Assembly: GCA_018433865.1 (NCBI GenBank) | Contig: JAHDQJ010000028.1 | Coordinates: 1-42,480, forward strand | From: Spirochaetales bacterium | Lineage (GTDB): Bacteria; Spirochaetota; Spirochaetia; Sphaerochaetales; Sphaerochaetaceae | DNA: 42,480 nt | Direction: 5' to 3' | Shown here: in pieces, positions 20,385-27,444 of the stretch | How positions within the stretch are numbered: the first letter of the stretch is position 1 | Layout of the letters: every line of letters starts with the position of its first letter | Notes under the pieces: generated by a model | Told to the model about the DNA's origin: nothing | Databases searched by the model: none | Seen by the model: the letters and a program-made list of their open reading frames with translations, nothing else | Translations under genes and position numbers: made by a program

Positions 20385-21738
20385 CTATCAACGGTATGCG
20401 AGCAACTTCATAGAGACACACCCCGCATCAGCGATATTACTTGCGTGCGGACTTGGCAAAACGATCATCACCCTGACAGCGGTACACAACCTGCTCTTCG
20501 ATTCCTTCGAGGTGCGCAAGGTCCTGGTAATCGCGCCGTTACGGGTTGCAAGGGACACCTGGCCGGCTGAGCTCACCAAGTGGGATCACTTGGCGCTGCT
20601 GAGAGCCTCGGTGGCTGTGGGAAGCACGGTCGAACGGATCTCTGCGTTGGAGCGCAAGGCTGACCTGTACATCATCAACCGCGAGAACGTGCAGTGGCTC
20701 ATCAAGGAGTCCGCCCTGCCCTTCGACTTCGACATGGTGGTCGTCGACGAACTCTCGTCGTTCAAGAACCACCGCTCCAAGCGCTTCAGGGCTTTGATGA
20801 AACGCCGAGCCGTGATCAAGCGCATCGTGGGACTCACCGGCACCCCGGCCAGCAACGGTTTGATCGACCTCTGGGCCCAGTTCAAGCTGCTGGACAAGGG
20901 GGTGAGGCTGGGAAGGTTCATCGGCTCCTACCGTGATGCGTACTTCACACCCGACAAGCGAAACGGACAGGTCGTGTTCAGCTACAAGCCAGCTCCCGGT
21001 GCGGAGGAACGGATTTACCGGGCGATCGAGGATATCACCATCTCCATGAAGGCTCAGGACCATATCAGGATGCCCGCTCTGGTGAGCAACGAGCATCGCG
21101 TCACCCTCGGTGAAGACGATCGTGCGGCATATGAGAGGCTACGGAAAGATCTGGTGCTCGATGCCTCCGGGGGACAAGTGACCGCGGCCAATGCGGCGAG
21201 CCTCTCGGGCAAGCTGCTGCAGCTGGCGAACGGCGCGGTATACACCGATGACGGAAAGACCATCGGCATCCATGACCGAAAGCTCGATGCGTTGGAGGAT
21301 CTCATCGAAGCGGCCAATGGTCAGAGTGTGCTGGTGGCCTACTGGTTCAAGCATGACCTGGCGCGGATCGCAGGGAGATTGGAGAAGCTGGGACTCGCGT
21401 TCTCGACTCTCGATACCAGTGAGAGTATCCGTGTGTGGAATACCGGCGGATTGCCAGTCGGGTTGATCCACCCGGCATCCGCCGGGCACGGATTGAATCT
21501 CCAAGGCGGCGGCAGCTTCCTGATCTGGTTCGGCCTCACCTGGAGCCTGGAGCTCTACCAGCAGACGGTGGCGCGCCTCTGGCGTCAAGGGCAGAAGTCC
21601 GAGACCGTGGTGGTCCAGCACATCATCACCGGGGGCACCATCGACGAACGCATCATGAAGGTCCTCTCGGGCAAGGCCCACACCCAGGATGCCCTCATCG
21701 AAGCGGTGAAGGCCGAGCTTACAGGGGGCAACCGATGA
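20365..21738 (+). CDS. SNF2-family DNA helicase/translocase
   Basis: A 457-residue superfamily 2 ATPase. Motif I is LLACGLGKTIITL (GLGKT at ~29-33). Motif II is VVVDELSSFKN (DEAH-like, DELS). Motif III is GLTGTPASN (~157). Motif VI is QQTVARLWRQGQ (~400). It lacks long accessory domains, typical of phage SNF2 proteins that follow VRR-NUC. The role is probably remodelling of replication or recombination intermediates together with the nuclease. It overlaps the small gene downstream by 4 bases (ATGA). Confidence 0.9.
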   Translation: MTYAPHDYQRYASNFIETHPASAILLACGLGKTIITLTAVHNLLFDSFEVRKVLVIAPLRVARDTWPAELTKWDHLALLRASVAVGSTVERISALERKADLYIINRENVQWLIKESALPFDFDMVVVDELSSFKNHRSKRFRALMKRRAVIKRIVGLTGTPASNGLIDLWAQFKLLDKGVRLGRFIGSYRDAYFTPDKRNGQVVFSYKPAPGAEERIYRAIEDITISMKAQDHIRMPALVSNEHRVTLGEDDRAAYERLRKDLVLDASGGQVTAANAASLSGKLLQLANGAVYTDDGKTIGIHDRKLDALEDLIEAANGQSVLVAYWFKHDLARIAGRLEKLGLAFSTLDTSESIRVWNTGGLPVGLIHPASAGHGLNLQGGGSFLIWFGLTWSLELYQQTVARLWRQGQKSETVVVQHIITGGTIDERIMKVLSGKAHTQDALIEAVKAELTGGNR

Positions 21739-21956
21739 CCGAGGCAAGTATGAGGCATCTGGCGGCTGCGATCATTGAGCGGGCGGTCACCGACTGGCAC
21801 AAGGTGGTATCCCAGCTGGAGGGCAACCCCGATTACGTATATGCATGGGCAACCAAGGACGAGATCGAGCGCTTCTTCGAGAGCGAGTGGTTTGAACTCC
21901 TCTGCGATATCAACCCCGATCTGACCAAGATTCACCTACAGGAGGCAAGCGCATGA
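21735..21956 (+). CDS. Small phage protein, unknown (73 aa)
   Basis: The start ATG 21735 overlaps the helicase stop as ATGA. The product (MTEASMRHLAAAIIERAVTDW, then DEIERFFESEWFELLCDINPDLTK) looks all-helical. Similar short proteins with an AIIERAVxDW start and a FxSEWF segment occur between helicase and DUF1492 genes in related phages, but I know no function. It overlaps the DUF1492 gene by 4 bases, so the three genes are tightly coupled. Confidence 0.7.
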   Translation: MTEASMRHLAAAIIERAVTDWHKVVSQLEGNPDYVYAWATKDEIERFFESEWFELLCDINPDLTKIHLQEASA

Positions 21957-22363
21957 CTACAAAGGAATATCTTTCGCAGGCGTGGTACCTGGACAAGCGC
22001 ATCAGGACCAAGGAACGCCAGCTCGATTGGCTCAGAAGTCATGCCGTCTACGTATCCCCCAAACTCGCCGAAGTGCCCAAGGCTCCGTCGATCCGTCGCT
22101 CTCCTGTGGAGGAGGCGGTGGTACGCATCACAGAGTTGGAGACGGAGATCAACACCGGCATCGCACAGATGATGCGACTCAAGACTGAGATTGCCGATGT
22201 GATCCGAAGTGTCAACAGCATGGAGTGCGAGACGCTGCTGGAGATGCGCTACCTCGCCTTCCTGAGCTGGGACCAGGTGGCAGCCCAGCTGAGCTACAGC
22301 CAGGACTACATCTACCATTTGCACCGGAAGGCGTTGGCGTTGGTGCGGGTTCCAGGGATATGA
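21953..22363 (+). CDS. DUF1492 sigma-like late regulator
   Basis: MTTKEYLSQAWYLDKRIRTKE opens a typical DUF1492 protein, with a coiled-coil middle (ITELETEINTGIAQMMRLKTEI). The C-terminal helix-turn-helix (LLEMRYLAFLSWDQVAAQL, then YSQDYIYHLHRKAL) resembles sigma region 4. Such proteins end the early operon of many siphophages and are thought to turn on the late (packaging and structural) genes. The likely target here is the promoter upstream of the small terminase at 25,554. The following ~1.1 kb has no gene on this strand. Confidence 0.85.
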   Translation: MTTKEYLSQAWYLDKRIRTKERQLDWLRSHAVYVSPKLAEVPKAPSIRRSPVEEAVVRITELETEINTGIAQMMRLKTEIADVIRSVNSMECETLLEMRYLAFLSWDQVAAQLSYSQDYIYHLHRKALALVRVPGI

Positions 22364-22428
22364 ACGTTGGAATATTAGGAAGTAGTGGATATTGCAAGCA
22401 ACCATATTGGGGACAAGCCAAAAAAGGT

Positions 22429-22477
22429 GGAGGCCAGCGGATGGGTGGTTGGGGTGGAGAGGGTTCCGCTGGCCTCC
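22429..22477. repeat. 13-bp perfect inverted repeat with G-rich loop
   Basis: GGAGGCCAGCGGA (22429-22441) is the exact reverse complement of 22465-22477. The 23-base loop reads TGGGTGGTTGGGGTGG then AGAGGGT, five G-runs of two or more. The loop could fold into a two-layer G-quadruplex on top of the stem. There is no T-tract, so it is not an ordinary terminator. Confidence 0.85.
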
Positions 22478-22974
22478 AAGGAAAATCACACGAAAGGAGA
22501 CATGAAAAAACTGTTGCTCTGTCCGCATATATAAGCATGGACCGTGCCAACTCTGGCAAGATGCTGAGAATTTGAAGAAATCGATGAATTCCATATGGAT
22601 TTTGCACGATTGGAAACATCGCCTTCATTCGCTTACCCTCCGGAAGCTCCCGTTTACCTGTGAATATTTGTTACACGGTGCAGAACGTGTGCAACACCTG
22701 CGCAATGTACAAACCGGTTCCCGATAGAGAGGCATCCATACGCGTGCACAGGAAACCCAGGCATCCCATCCAAACTGCCCACGATCGACGTAGTCTCCGT
22801 CCCCGGCTGTATTCCTTTTTCGCCCAGAGGATGCCGTGTTTCGGGAACAAGTCAATTCCCGTGGGAGAAAGCAGGGGTGCGATGGTCATCCAAAGCGCAG
22901 CTCATCCTAGGACAACGCCCAGCCTGTTTGGTAGCGTGTATCCATCCCACCCTGTTCCCCTCACGTCCTTACTT

Positions 22975-23007
22975 GGATGCGCTCTGCCCAGGAACCGGAG
23001 CGCATCC
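22975..23007. repeat. 10-bp perfect hairpin
   Basis: GGATGCGCTC (22975-22984) pairs with GAGCGCATCC (22998-23007) around a 13-base loop. A second pairing, CGTTCCC with GGGAACG (23007-23013 and 23033-23039), follows directly, suggesting a folded RNA or a protein-binding site. There is no T-tract. Confidence 0.7.
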
Positions 23008-23165
23008 GTTCCCACGTTCCAGCCGGAGTGAAGGGAACGTGTGCTGAAACAACCCGTGAAACGTTGGCATATCAGCAATTGCCTTGTATCTGTTCCTATG
23101 TTCCTGAAATATCATTTGGTATGAATACCAGTAATATAGGGGGAGAATACCGGCGCGGCATGAGC

Positions 23166-23196
23166 ATACGCGCATATACACGCGTATAGGGGTTTT
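23166..23196 (+). terminator. Rho-independent terminator-like hairpin
   Basis: ATACGCG (23166-23172) pairs with CGCGTAT (23181-23187), followed by AGGGG and six T. It would end transcripts crossing the non-coding stretch before the LRR cassette. The CGTATAGGGGTTTTTT part resembles the CATATAGGGTTTTTTT element at 19763 and 20009. Confidence 0.6.
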
Positions 23197-23268
23197 TTGG
23201 TGCTTGAGAACACACACAAGAACAGGTGTATGGACTGCTTTCGATGCCCCTGCAACCAAACGTTAAAA

Positions 23269-23363
23269 TATCAGAACATAACAGTTGTGCTCAGTTCGCC
23301 TTGCACGCTACTGTATACTCAGACAAGTCCAATCGGAAGCTCGGGAAATCCTCCCGGGCTTTC
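23269..23363 (+). repeat. Direct repeat flanking the LRR gene, left copy
   Basis: Begins TATCAGAACATAACAGTTG and ends in GGGAAATCCTCCCGGGCTTTC. The right copy at 25033-25129 has the same beginning (one mismatch), the same terminator-like end and the same length. The middle is diverged but keeps TCAGACAAG-like motifs. The LRR gene fills the space between the copies. Confidence 0.75.
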
Positions 23364-23365
23364 TT
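23339..23365 (+). terminator. Terminator in left flanking repeat
   Basis: GCTCGGGA pairs with TCCCGGGC (one G-T pair) around AAATCC-type loop sequence, then TTTCTT. It insulates the LRR promoter from upstream transcription. Confidence 0.65.
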
Positions 23366-23421
23366 GATACGATAAGATTTGCATTCTTGAAAAATAACCC
23401 AAAATTTTGAAGAATTTTAGT

Positions 23422-23450
23422 TTGTTTATTACCGATGCGCGGGATATAAT
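23422..23450 (+). promoter_or_regulatory. Promoter of the LRR gene
   Basis: TTGTTT (23422-23427), 17 bases, then a consensus TATAAT (23445-23450), 44 bases before the start codon. It is in an AT-rich pocket unlike the surrounding phage DNA and needs no phage factor, as expected for a gene expressed in the lysogen. Confidence 0.7.
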
Positions 23451-23494
23451 ACCCCTTGGTATTGTCTGACCTTTTCCACTAATCCGAGGTACAT

Positions 23495-25030
23495 ATGAGA
23501 AACATGAGGGGATCATCTCGCTGCACAAGGGTTGCACTTGTGCTGTTTGTCTTATTGGTTCTGTTGTCATGCGATGTATTCGCCGCCAGCTATGATATTG
23601 CCAAACTCGACAGCAACACCTGCTATATCAGGCACTATCAGGGCCAGGAGGGGGAGTTGGACATTCCCTCAACGATCGATGGATATCGTGTCATCCATAT
23701 CGGCAACCAGGCTTTCAAAGGCAACCGCTCCTTGGCCGGTGTCACCATCCCCGACAGCGTGAAGTCGATCGGAGAGTCGGCGTTCGCATCCTGTCCTTCC
23801 CTGCGCTCCGTCCACATTCCCGGCAGCGTCACCTCCATCGACAAGAAGGCTTTCCAGGATTGCACTTCCCTGGCCAGCATCATCATTCCCAACAGCGTAA
23901 AAACCATTGAAAGGGATGCGTTCTCCGGGTGCACGGCCCTTACTTCAGTGACCCTCCCGGACAATCTCACCACCATACGATACGGCCTTTTCTGCGATTG
24001 TGAATCCCTGGCCGGCATCACCATCCCCGATACCGTCACCACCATCGATGTCAATGCTTTCGCCAGGTGTTCATCCTTAACCGAAATCATCATTCCCGAC
24101 AGAGTCAATTCCATCGGAGAATGGGCTTTCAGCGGATGCGCATCCTTGGCCAGCATCACCATCCCCGCCAGCGTCACGTCCATTGGGGATGGTACGTTCA
24201 TCGGCTGTGAATCGCTGATGAATATCAGGGTCGATCAGAAGAACCCGGTCTTCACGCAAACTCAAGGGGTCCTCTATGACTTGCAAGAGAAAAGCTTGCT
24301 TGTGTATCCGGCGGCCCGCAGGTCCCCTGCGTATGCAATCCCTTATGGAACGCTCCTCATCAAGGAAGCGGCGTTCGCCAACTGCCCCTTCCTGACCACC
24401 GTCACCATCCCCGAAAGCATCATTACCATCGAGAGCAGTGCTTTCCATGGATGCACGTCCCTAGCCAATATCATCATCCCCGCCAGCGTCACATCCATCG
24501 GCAGCATGGCTTTCTCGAATTGCTCCTCCCTTTCCAATATCACCGTCGACCCGAGGAACCCTGCATTCGAGGATATCCGAGGCGTCCTGTTCCAAAGGAA
24601 GCAGAAGTACCTCCACACATATCCAGCGGGAAAGAAGGCTGTGGCTTATTCAGTTCCAGGTGGAACCGTATGCATCCCTGGCTACGCTTTCGCTTATAAC
24701 ACTTCATTGGACAGCATCACCATTCCCGAAGGCGTCACCCGCATCGAGGACATGGCTTTCGCGTTTTGCACCTCACTGAGAAGCATCACGATCCCTGATT
24801 CAGTCACCATGATAGGGAGCTCCCTGTTTTATAAGTGTGACCGCTTGTCGAGAATCGATGTACATGAGAAGAGTCTTGCCTATAGATATTTCCAAAATAC
24901 GGAATATGCGTCACTTCTCACGTCCGGTTCCGCAAGCGCGCCTTCGGCTGTTCCCTATCCCCAACCTGCTCCCGAGGCTCCCGCGGCCCCGGCAGCGGCG
25001 GCTGCTCCTGCTTCCGCGATCTATCGTTGA
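23495..25030 (+). CDS. Secreted BspA/TpLRR-type leucine-rich repeat protein
   Basis: The 511-residue product begins with a signal peptide (hydrophobic VALVLFVLLVLLSCDVFA; C at ~26 could also be a lipoprotein cysteine). About a dozen 23-residue LRR_5 repeats follow, of the form L..ITIPDSVTSIG..AFSGC.S, interrupted twice by longer inserts (NPVFTQTQGVLYD; NPAFEDIRGVLFQ). The C-terminus is Pro/Ala-rich. TpLRR/BspA proteins of spirochaetes and Bacteroidetes are surface-exposed and bind host matrix or other bacteria. A phage would not need it for its own replication. It has a private promoter and terminator and sits between direct repeats, so it is a lysogenic-conversion (moron) gene. Alternatively it is a host gene captured by recombination. 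Confidence 0.88.
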   Translation: MRNMRGSSRCTRVALVLFVLLVLLSCDVFAASYDIAKLDSNTCYIRHYQGQEGELDIPSTIDGYRVIHIGNQAFKGNRSLAGVTIPDSVKSIGESAFASCPSLRSVHIPGSVTSIDKKAFQDCTSLASIIIPNSVKTIERDAFSGCTALTSVTLPDNLTTIRYGLFCDCESLAGITIPDTVTTIDVNAFARCSSLTEIIIPDRVNSIGEWAFSGCASLASITIPASVTSIGDGTFIGCESLMNIRVDQKNPVFTQTQGVLYDLQEKSLLVYPAARRSPAYAIPYGTLLIKEAAFANCPFLTTVTIPESIITIESSAFHGCTSLANIIIPASVTSIGSMAFSNCSSLSNITVDPRNPAFEDIRGVLFQRKQKYLHTYPAGKKAVAYSVPGGTVCIPGYAFAYNTSLDSITIPEGVTRIEDMAFAFCTSLRSITIPDSVTMIGSSLFYKCDRLSRIDVHEKSLAYRYFQNTEYASLLTSGSASAPSAVPYPQPAPEAPAAPAAAAAPASAIYR

Positions 25031-25032
25031 TT

Positions 25033-25129
25033 TATCAGAATATAACAGTTGACAACAGCTTGTCCTTCTCGCTACCCTACCATCAGAGACAAGCAACCAG
25101 GCAGCCCGGGAATTCCTCCCGGGCTTTCC
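25033..25129 (+). repeat. Direct repeat flanking the LRR gene, right copy
   Basis: Begins TATCAGAATATAACAGTTG three bases after the LRR stop codon and ends with GGGAATTCCTCCCGGGCTTTCC. It is the partner of 23269-23363. The ordinary phage gene order (DUF1492, then HNH and TerS) resumes directly after it, as if the LRR cassette had been inserted with duplication of its target. Confidence 0.75.
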
Positions 25130-25131
25130 TT
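25104..25131 (+). terminator. Terminator after the LRR gene
   Basis: GCCCGGGA (25104-25111) pairs perfectly with TCCCGGGC (25117-25124) around ATTCC, followed by TTTCCTTTT. A strong rho-independent terminator closing the LRR transcription unit. Confidence 0.8.
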
Positions 25132-25152
25132 TTGCCCCAAGGAGTACCCCCC

Positions 25153-25512
25153 ATGCCCCACAAGCCCAAGCGACCGTGCAGCCATCCGCTCTGCCCGCAT
25201 CTCACCGACGGACGGTTCTGCGGCGAGCATGCGAAATTGGATGCGCGACGCTACGAGCGCTATCGACGGGACCCGGGTACCAACAGGCGCTACGGGCACA
25301 CCTGGCGCAAGGTGCGCAAGGCCTTCCTAAATGAGCATCCCTTCTGCGTTCTGTGCAGGAGCCACGGGAAGCTCACCGAAGCGACCGTGGCCCACCACAT
25401 CAAGGCCGCTAGGGGTGGTGGTGCCGATGACGAGGCGAACCTCATGGCGCTATGCAACAGCTGCCACTCGGCCCTGCATGGGCGCCAGGGGGAGCGCTGG
25501 CGCAACCAATAA
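25153..25512 (+). CDS. Phage HNH endonuclease next to terminase
   Basis: The start ATG 25153 has GGAG at 25141. The 119-residue protein has an N-terminal zinc site (CSHPLCPHLTDGRFCGEH) and then the HNH nuclease: FCVLCRSHGKLTEATVAHHI, NLMALCNSCHSALHGR. HNH proteins immediately upstream of the small terminase are widespread in cos-type HK97-like phages and assist terminase in cutting at the packaging site. It has no resemblance to the HNH protein nested in the intein. The right flanking repeat and terminator precede it. Confidence 0.88.
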   Translation: MPHKPKRPCSHPLCPHLTDGRFCGEHAKLDARRYERYRRDPGTNRRYGHTWRKVRKAFLNEHPFCVLCRSHGKLTEATVAHHIKAARGGGADDEANLMALCNSCHSALHGRQGERWRNQ

Positions 25513-25553
25513 TTAATTTATGCGCTATATGTAGTGTTACTACCTAGGGGGTA

Positions 25554-25582
25554 TTGATTCTCTACACCATATATGGTATACT
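25554..25582 (+). promoter_or_regulatory. Putative late promoter upstream of TerS
   Basis: TTGATT (25554-25559), 17 bases, TATACT (25577-25582), in a short AT-rich gap (25513-25660). The spacer contains the palindrome CCATATATGG (25567-25576). A hairpin ACGGGGG/CCCCCGT (25621-25639) with a weak T-tract lies in the leader. The DUF1492 or sigma-like protein may act here. Confidence 0.6.
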
Positions 25583-25660
25583 GCGGGCAGGGGCAATCAC
25601 GCGTAAAAATTGGAAATCAAACGGGGGATTGACCCCCGTTCTTTGTTGAGGGGGTTCGGC

Positions 25661-26200
25661 ATGGCGAAGGACGGCACCAACCGCGGCGGGGCACGCGTCG
25701 GCGCGGGGAGAAAACCCAAGGCGCTTTCCGAGAAGATCGGCGAAGGAAGAAGTGCCACCGTGGTGCAGCTGCCCGATGCTCCCGACCTCGAGGGCATGGA
25801 CATGCCACCGGTCAAGTATTACCTGACGGTCATCCAGAAGAACGGCATCGAGCTCGATGCGGCCGAGGTGTTCCGGGAGACCTGGGACTGGCTCAAGGCC
25901 AGGCGCTGCGAGGAATTGGTCAGCAGCCAGGTCATCCACCAGTACGCTATGGCGGTGGCCAGGTGGATCCAGTGCGAGATGGCCGTCAGCGAGTACGGCT
26001 TCCTCGCCAAGCATCCGACCACCGGGGCGGCGATCGCCTCGCCGTACGTGGCGATGAGCCGCGAGTACATGAAGCAGGCCACCCAGATCTGGTACCAGAT
26101 ATCCCAGGTGGTGAAGGAGAACAACAGTGCCTCCTACCAGGGGGCGAACCCGCAGGACGACCTGATGGAACGCCTGCTCAGCGCACCGCGTCCACGCTAG
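25661..26200 (+). CDS. terS: Terminase small subunit (P27 family)
   Basis: The start ATG 25661 follows GAGGGGG. The N-terminus GTNRGGARVGAGRKPKALSEKI is the basic DNA-binding lead of P27-type small terminases. The rest (KYYLTVIQKNGIELDAAEVF, then SPYVAMSREYMKQATQIWYQI) fits the family fold, with the PY and REYMKQA region conserved. It recognises the packaging site and recruits TerL. TerL itself lies 5.5 kb downstream, separated by a block of accessory genes. GGAAATCAAAC repeats flank the gene (25611, 26200, 26220). Confidence 0.85.
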   Translation: MAKDGTNRGGARVGAGRKPKALSEKIGEGRSATVVQLPDAPDLEGMDMPPVKYYLTVIQKNGIELDAAEVFRETWDWLKARRCEELVSSQVIHQYAMAVARWIQCEMAVSEYGFLAKHPTTGAAIASPYVAMSREYMKQATQIWYQISQVVKENNSASYQGANPQDDLMERLLSAPRPR

Positions 26201-26230
26201 GAAATCAAACAACCGCCCGGGAAATCAAAC
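26200..26230 (+). repeat. GGAAATCAAAC repeats after TerS
   Basis: Two copies (26200-26210 and 26220-26230) follow the TerS stop and a third precedes TerS at 25611-25621. A looser TCAAACAATCAAAGG lies just before the metK start. They may be remnants of recombination around TerS or packaging-site elements. Confidence 0.5.
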
Positions 26231-26267
26231 GAAAGCCCACTATTCAAACAATCAAAGGAATCCATCC

Positions 26268-27431
26268 ATGAAACACCACCTCACCTCCGAGAGTGTCTGC
26301 TGCGGTCATCCGGACAAGCTGTGCGACCATATCGCCGACTCGATCCTCGATGCCCACCTCGCCATCGACGAGCACTCGCGCGTGGCGTGCGAGGTCATGG
26401 CCACCAGGGGCCGCATCATCGTCGCCGGGGAGATCACCAGCAGGGGCTCGGTCAATGTGCGAAAGACGGTGCGGGAGGCACTTGCCCGTTGCGGTTACGA
26501 CCCGAGGGACTATGCGATCAGCGTGCATCTGCACACCCAGAGTCCCGATATCGCCAGCGGCGTGGACCGGGCCCTCGAGGTCAGGGATGCCGAGGGTATT
26601 CATGATGAACTGGGAGCCGGGGACCAGGGCACGGTGTACGGCTATGCCACAAACGAGACGCCGAGTGGTATCCCGCTGCCGCTCGAGCTGGCGCATCGCA
26701 TCTGCATGGGACTGGACGAGTGTCGATTGAGCGGAACCATACGCGGCATCCGTAGCGACGGCAAGGCGCAGGTCTCCATCGGGTACGAGGACGGAAAGCC
26801 CAAGCGGGTGGCCGCGATCGTCGTCTCGGTGCAGCATGCACGTGACAAGGACTTGGACACTCTCAAAGGGGAGATCATCAAGAAGGTGCTCTACCCTGTT
26901 TTCGAGAATTCCCCGTTCGATGCGCACACCCGCATCCTCATCAATCCCTCCGGCCGGTTCGTCGAGGGGGGTCCCGCCGCGGACACCGGCCTGACCGGAC
27001 GCAAGATCATGGTGGACACCTACGGGGGTCTCGCCCTGCACGGAGGGGGTGCCTTCAGTGGCAAGGATGCGACCAAGGTCGACCGGAGCGGAGCCTACAT
27101 GGCACGCATGGTGGCCAAGCACATCGTGGCCGCCGAATTGGCTGAACGCTGTGAAGTGGCCATCTCGTATGCCATCGGGAAGGCCGAGCCGGTCGCGGTG
27201 GATGTACACACTTTCGCCACCGGAACCCATGACGACGAGCAGCTTGCCCAGGCCGTGCGTTCGGTCTTCAGCCTCAAGCCACGGGACATCATCGAGACTC
27301 TGGGACTTCGCAGTCCCATCTACAACCTCACCTCCTGCTACGGCCATTTCGGCAGTGCGCTGTTCACATGGGAACAGGTGAGCGAGCGGCATGTAGAGGC
27401 ACTCAGGGGCGAACTGGAACAGCACGACTGA
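26268..27431 (+). CDS. metK: S-adenosylmethionine synthetase, phage-encoded
   Basis: A full-length (387 aa) MetK. The ATP/methionine site is TSESVCCGHPDKLCDHIADSI at the N-terminus, with GAGDQGTVYGYATNET at ~124-139, GGGAFSGKDATKVDRSGAYMAR (P-loop-like and K+ site) and FATGTHDDEQL. All signature segments are intact, so it should make SAM from methionine and ATP. It lies 13 bases before a DNA methyltransferase that consumes SAM. Together they would keep methylation going during infection even if host SAM falls. Start ATG 26268 follows AAAGGA. Confidence 0.93.
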   Translation: MKHHLTSESVCCGHPDKLCDHIADSILDAHLAIDEHSRVACEVMATRGRIIVAGEITSRGSVNVRKTVREALARCGYDPRDYAISVHLHTQSPDIASGVDRALEVRDAEGIHDELGAGDQGTVYGYATNETPSGIPLPLELAHRICMGLDECRLSGTIRGIRSDGKAQVSIGYEDGKPKRVAAIVVSVQHARDKDLDTLKGEIIKKVLYPVFENSPFDAHTRILINPSGRFVEGGPAADTGLTGRKIMVDTYGGLALHGGGAFSGKDATKVDRSGAYMARMVAKHIVAAELAERCEVAISYAIGKAEPVAVDVHTFATGTHDDEQLAQAVRSVFSLKPRDIIETLGLRSPIYNLTSCYGHFGSALFTWEQVSERHVEALRGELEQHD

Positions 27432-27444
27432 AAGGAAACACACC

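Larger units (their letters stand above)
22364..23494. other. Long non-coding stretch with several inverted repeats
   Basis: About 1.1 kb without a convincing gene. It contains a 13-bp inverted repeat with a G-rich loop (22429-22477), a 10-bp hairpin (22975-23007), a CGTTCCC/GGGAACG pair (23007-23039), TGGTAT-GA-ATACCA (23117-23130), a terminator (23166-23196), a ~95-bp direct repeat (23269-23363) and the LRR gene promoter. A ribosome site AAGGAG precedes an 11-codon mini-frame (22502-22534, MKKLLLCPHI), perhaps a broken lipoprotein start. The stretch may be degenerate sequence or a structured RNA. Confidence 0.6.

Noticed and set aside
22502-22534. Eleven-codon leader peptide with good ribosome site
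   Set aside because: The start (MKKLLLC) looks like a lipoprotein signal but stops at once and has no downstream gene to control within ~950 bases; noted in the gap entry, not called as a gene.
23495-25030. Diversity-generating retroelement with the LRR gene as variable protein
   Set aside because: No reverse transcriptase, template repeat or adenine-biased variable region is visible; LRR units are ordinary protein repeats.
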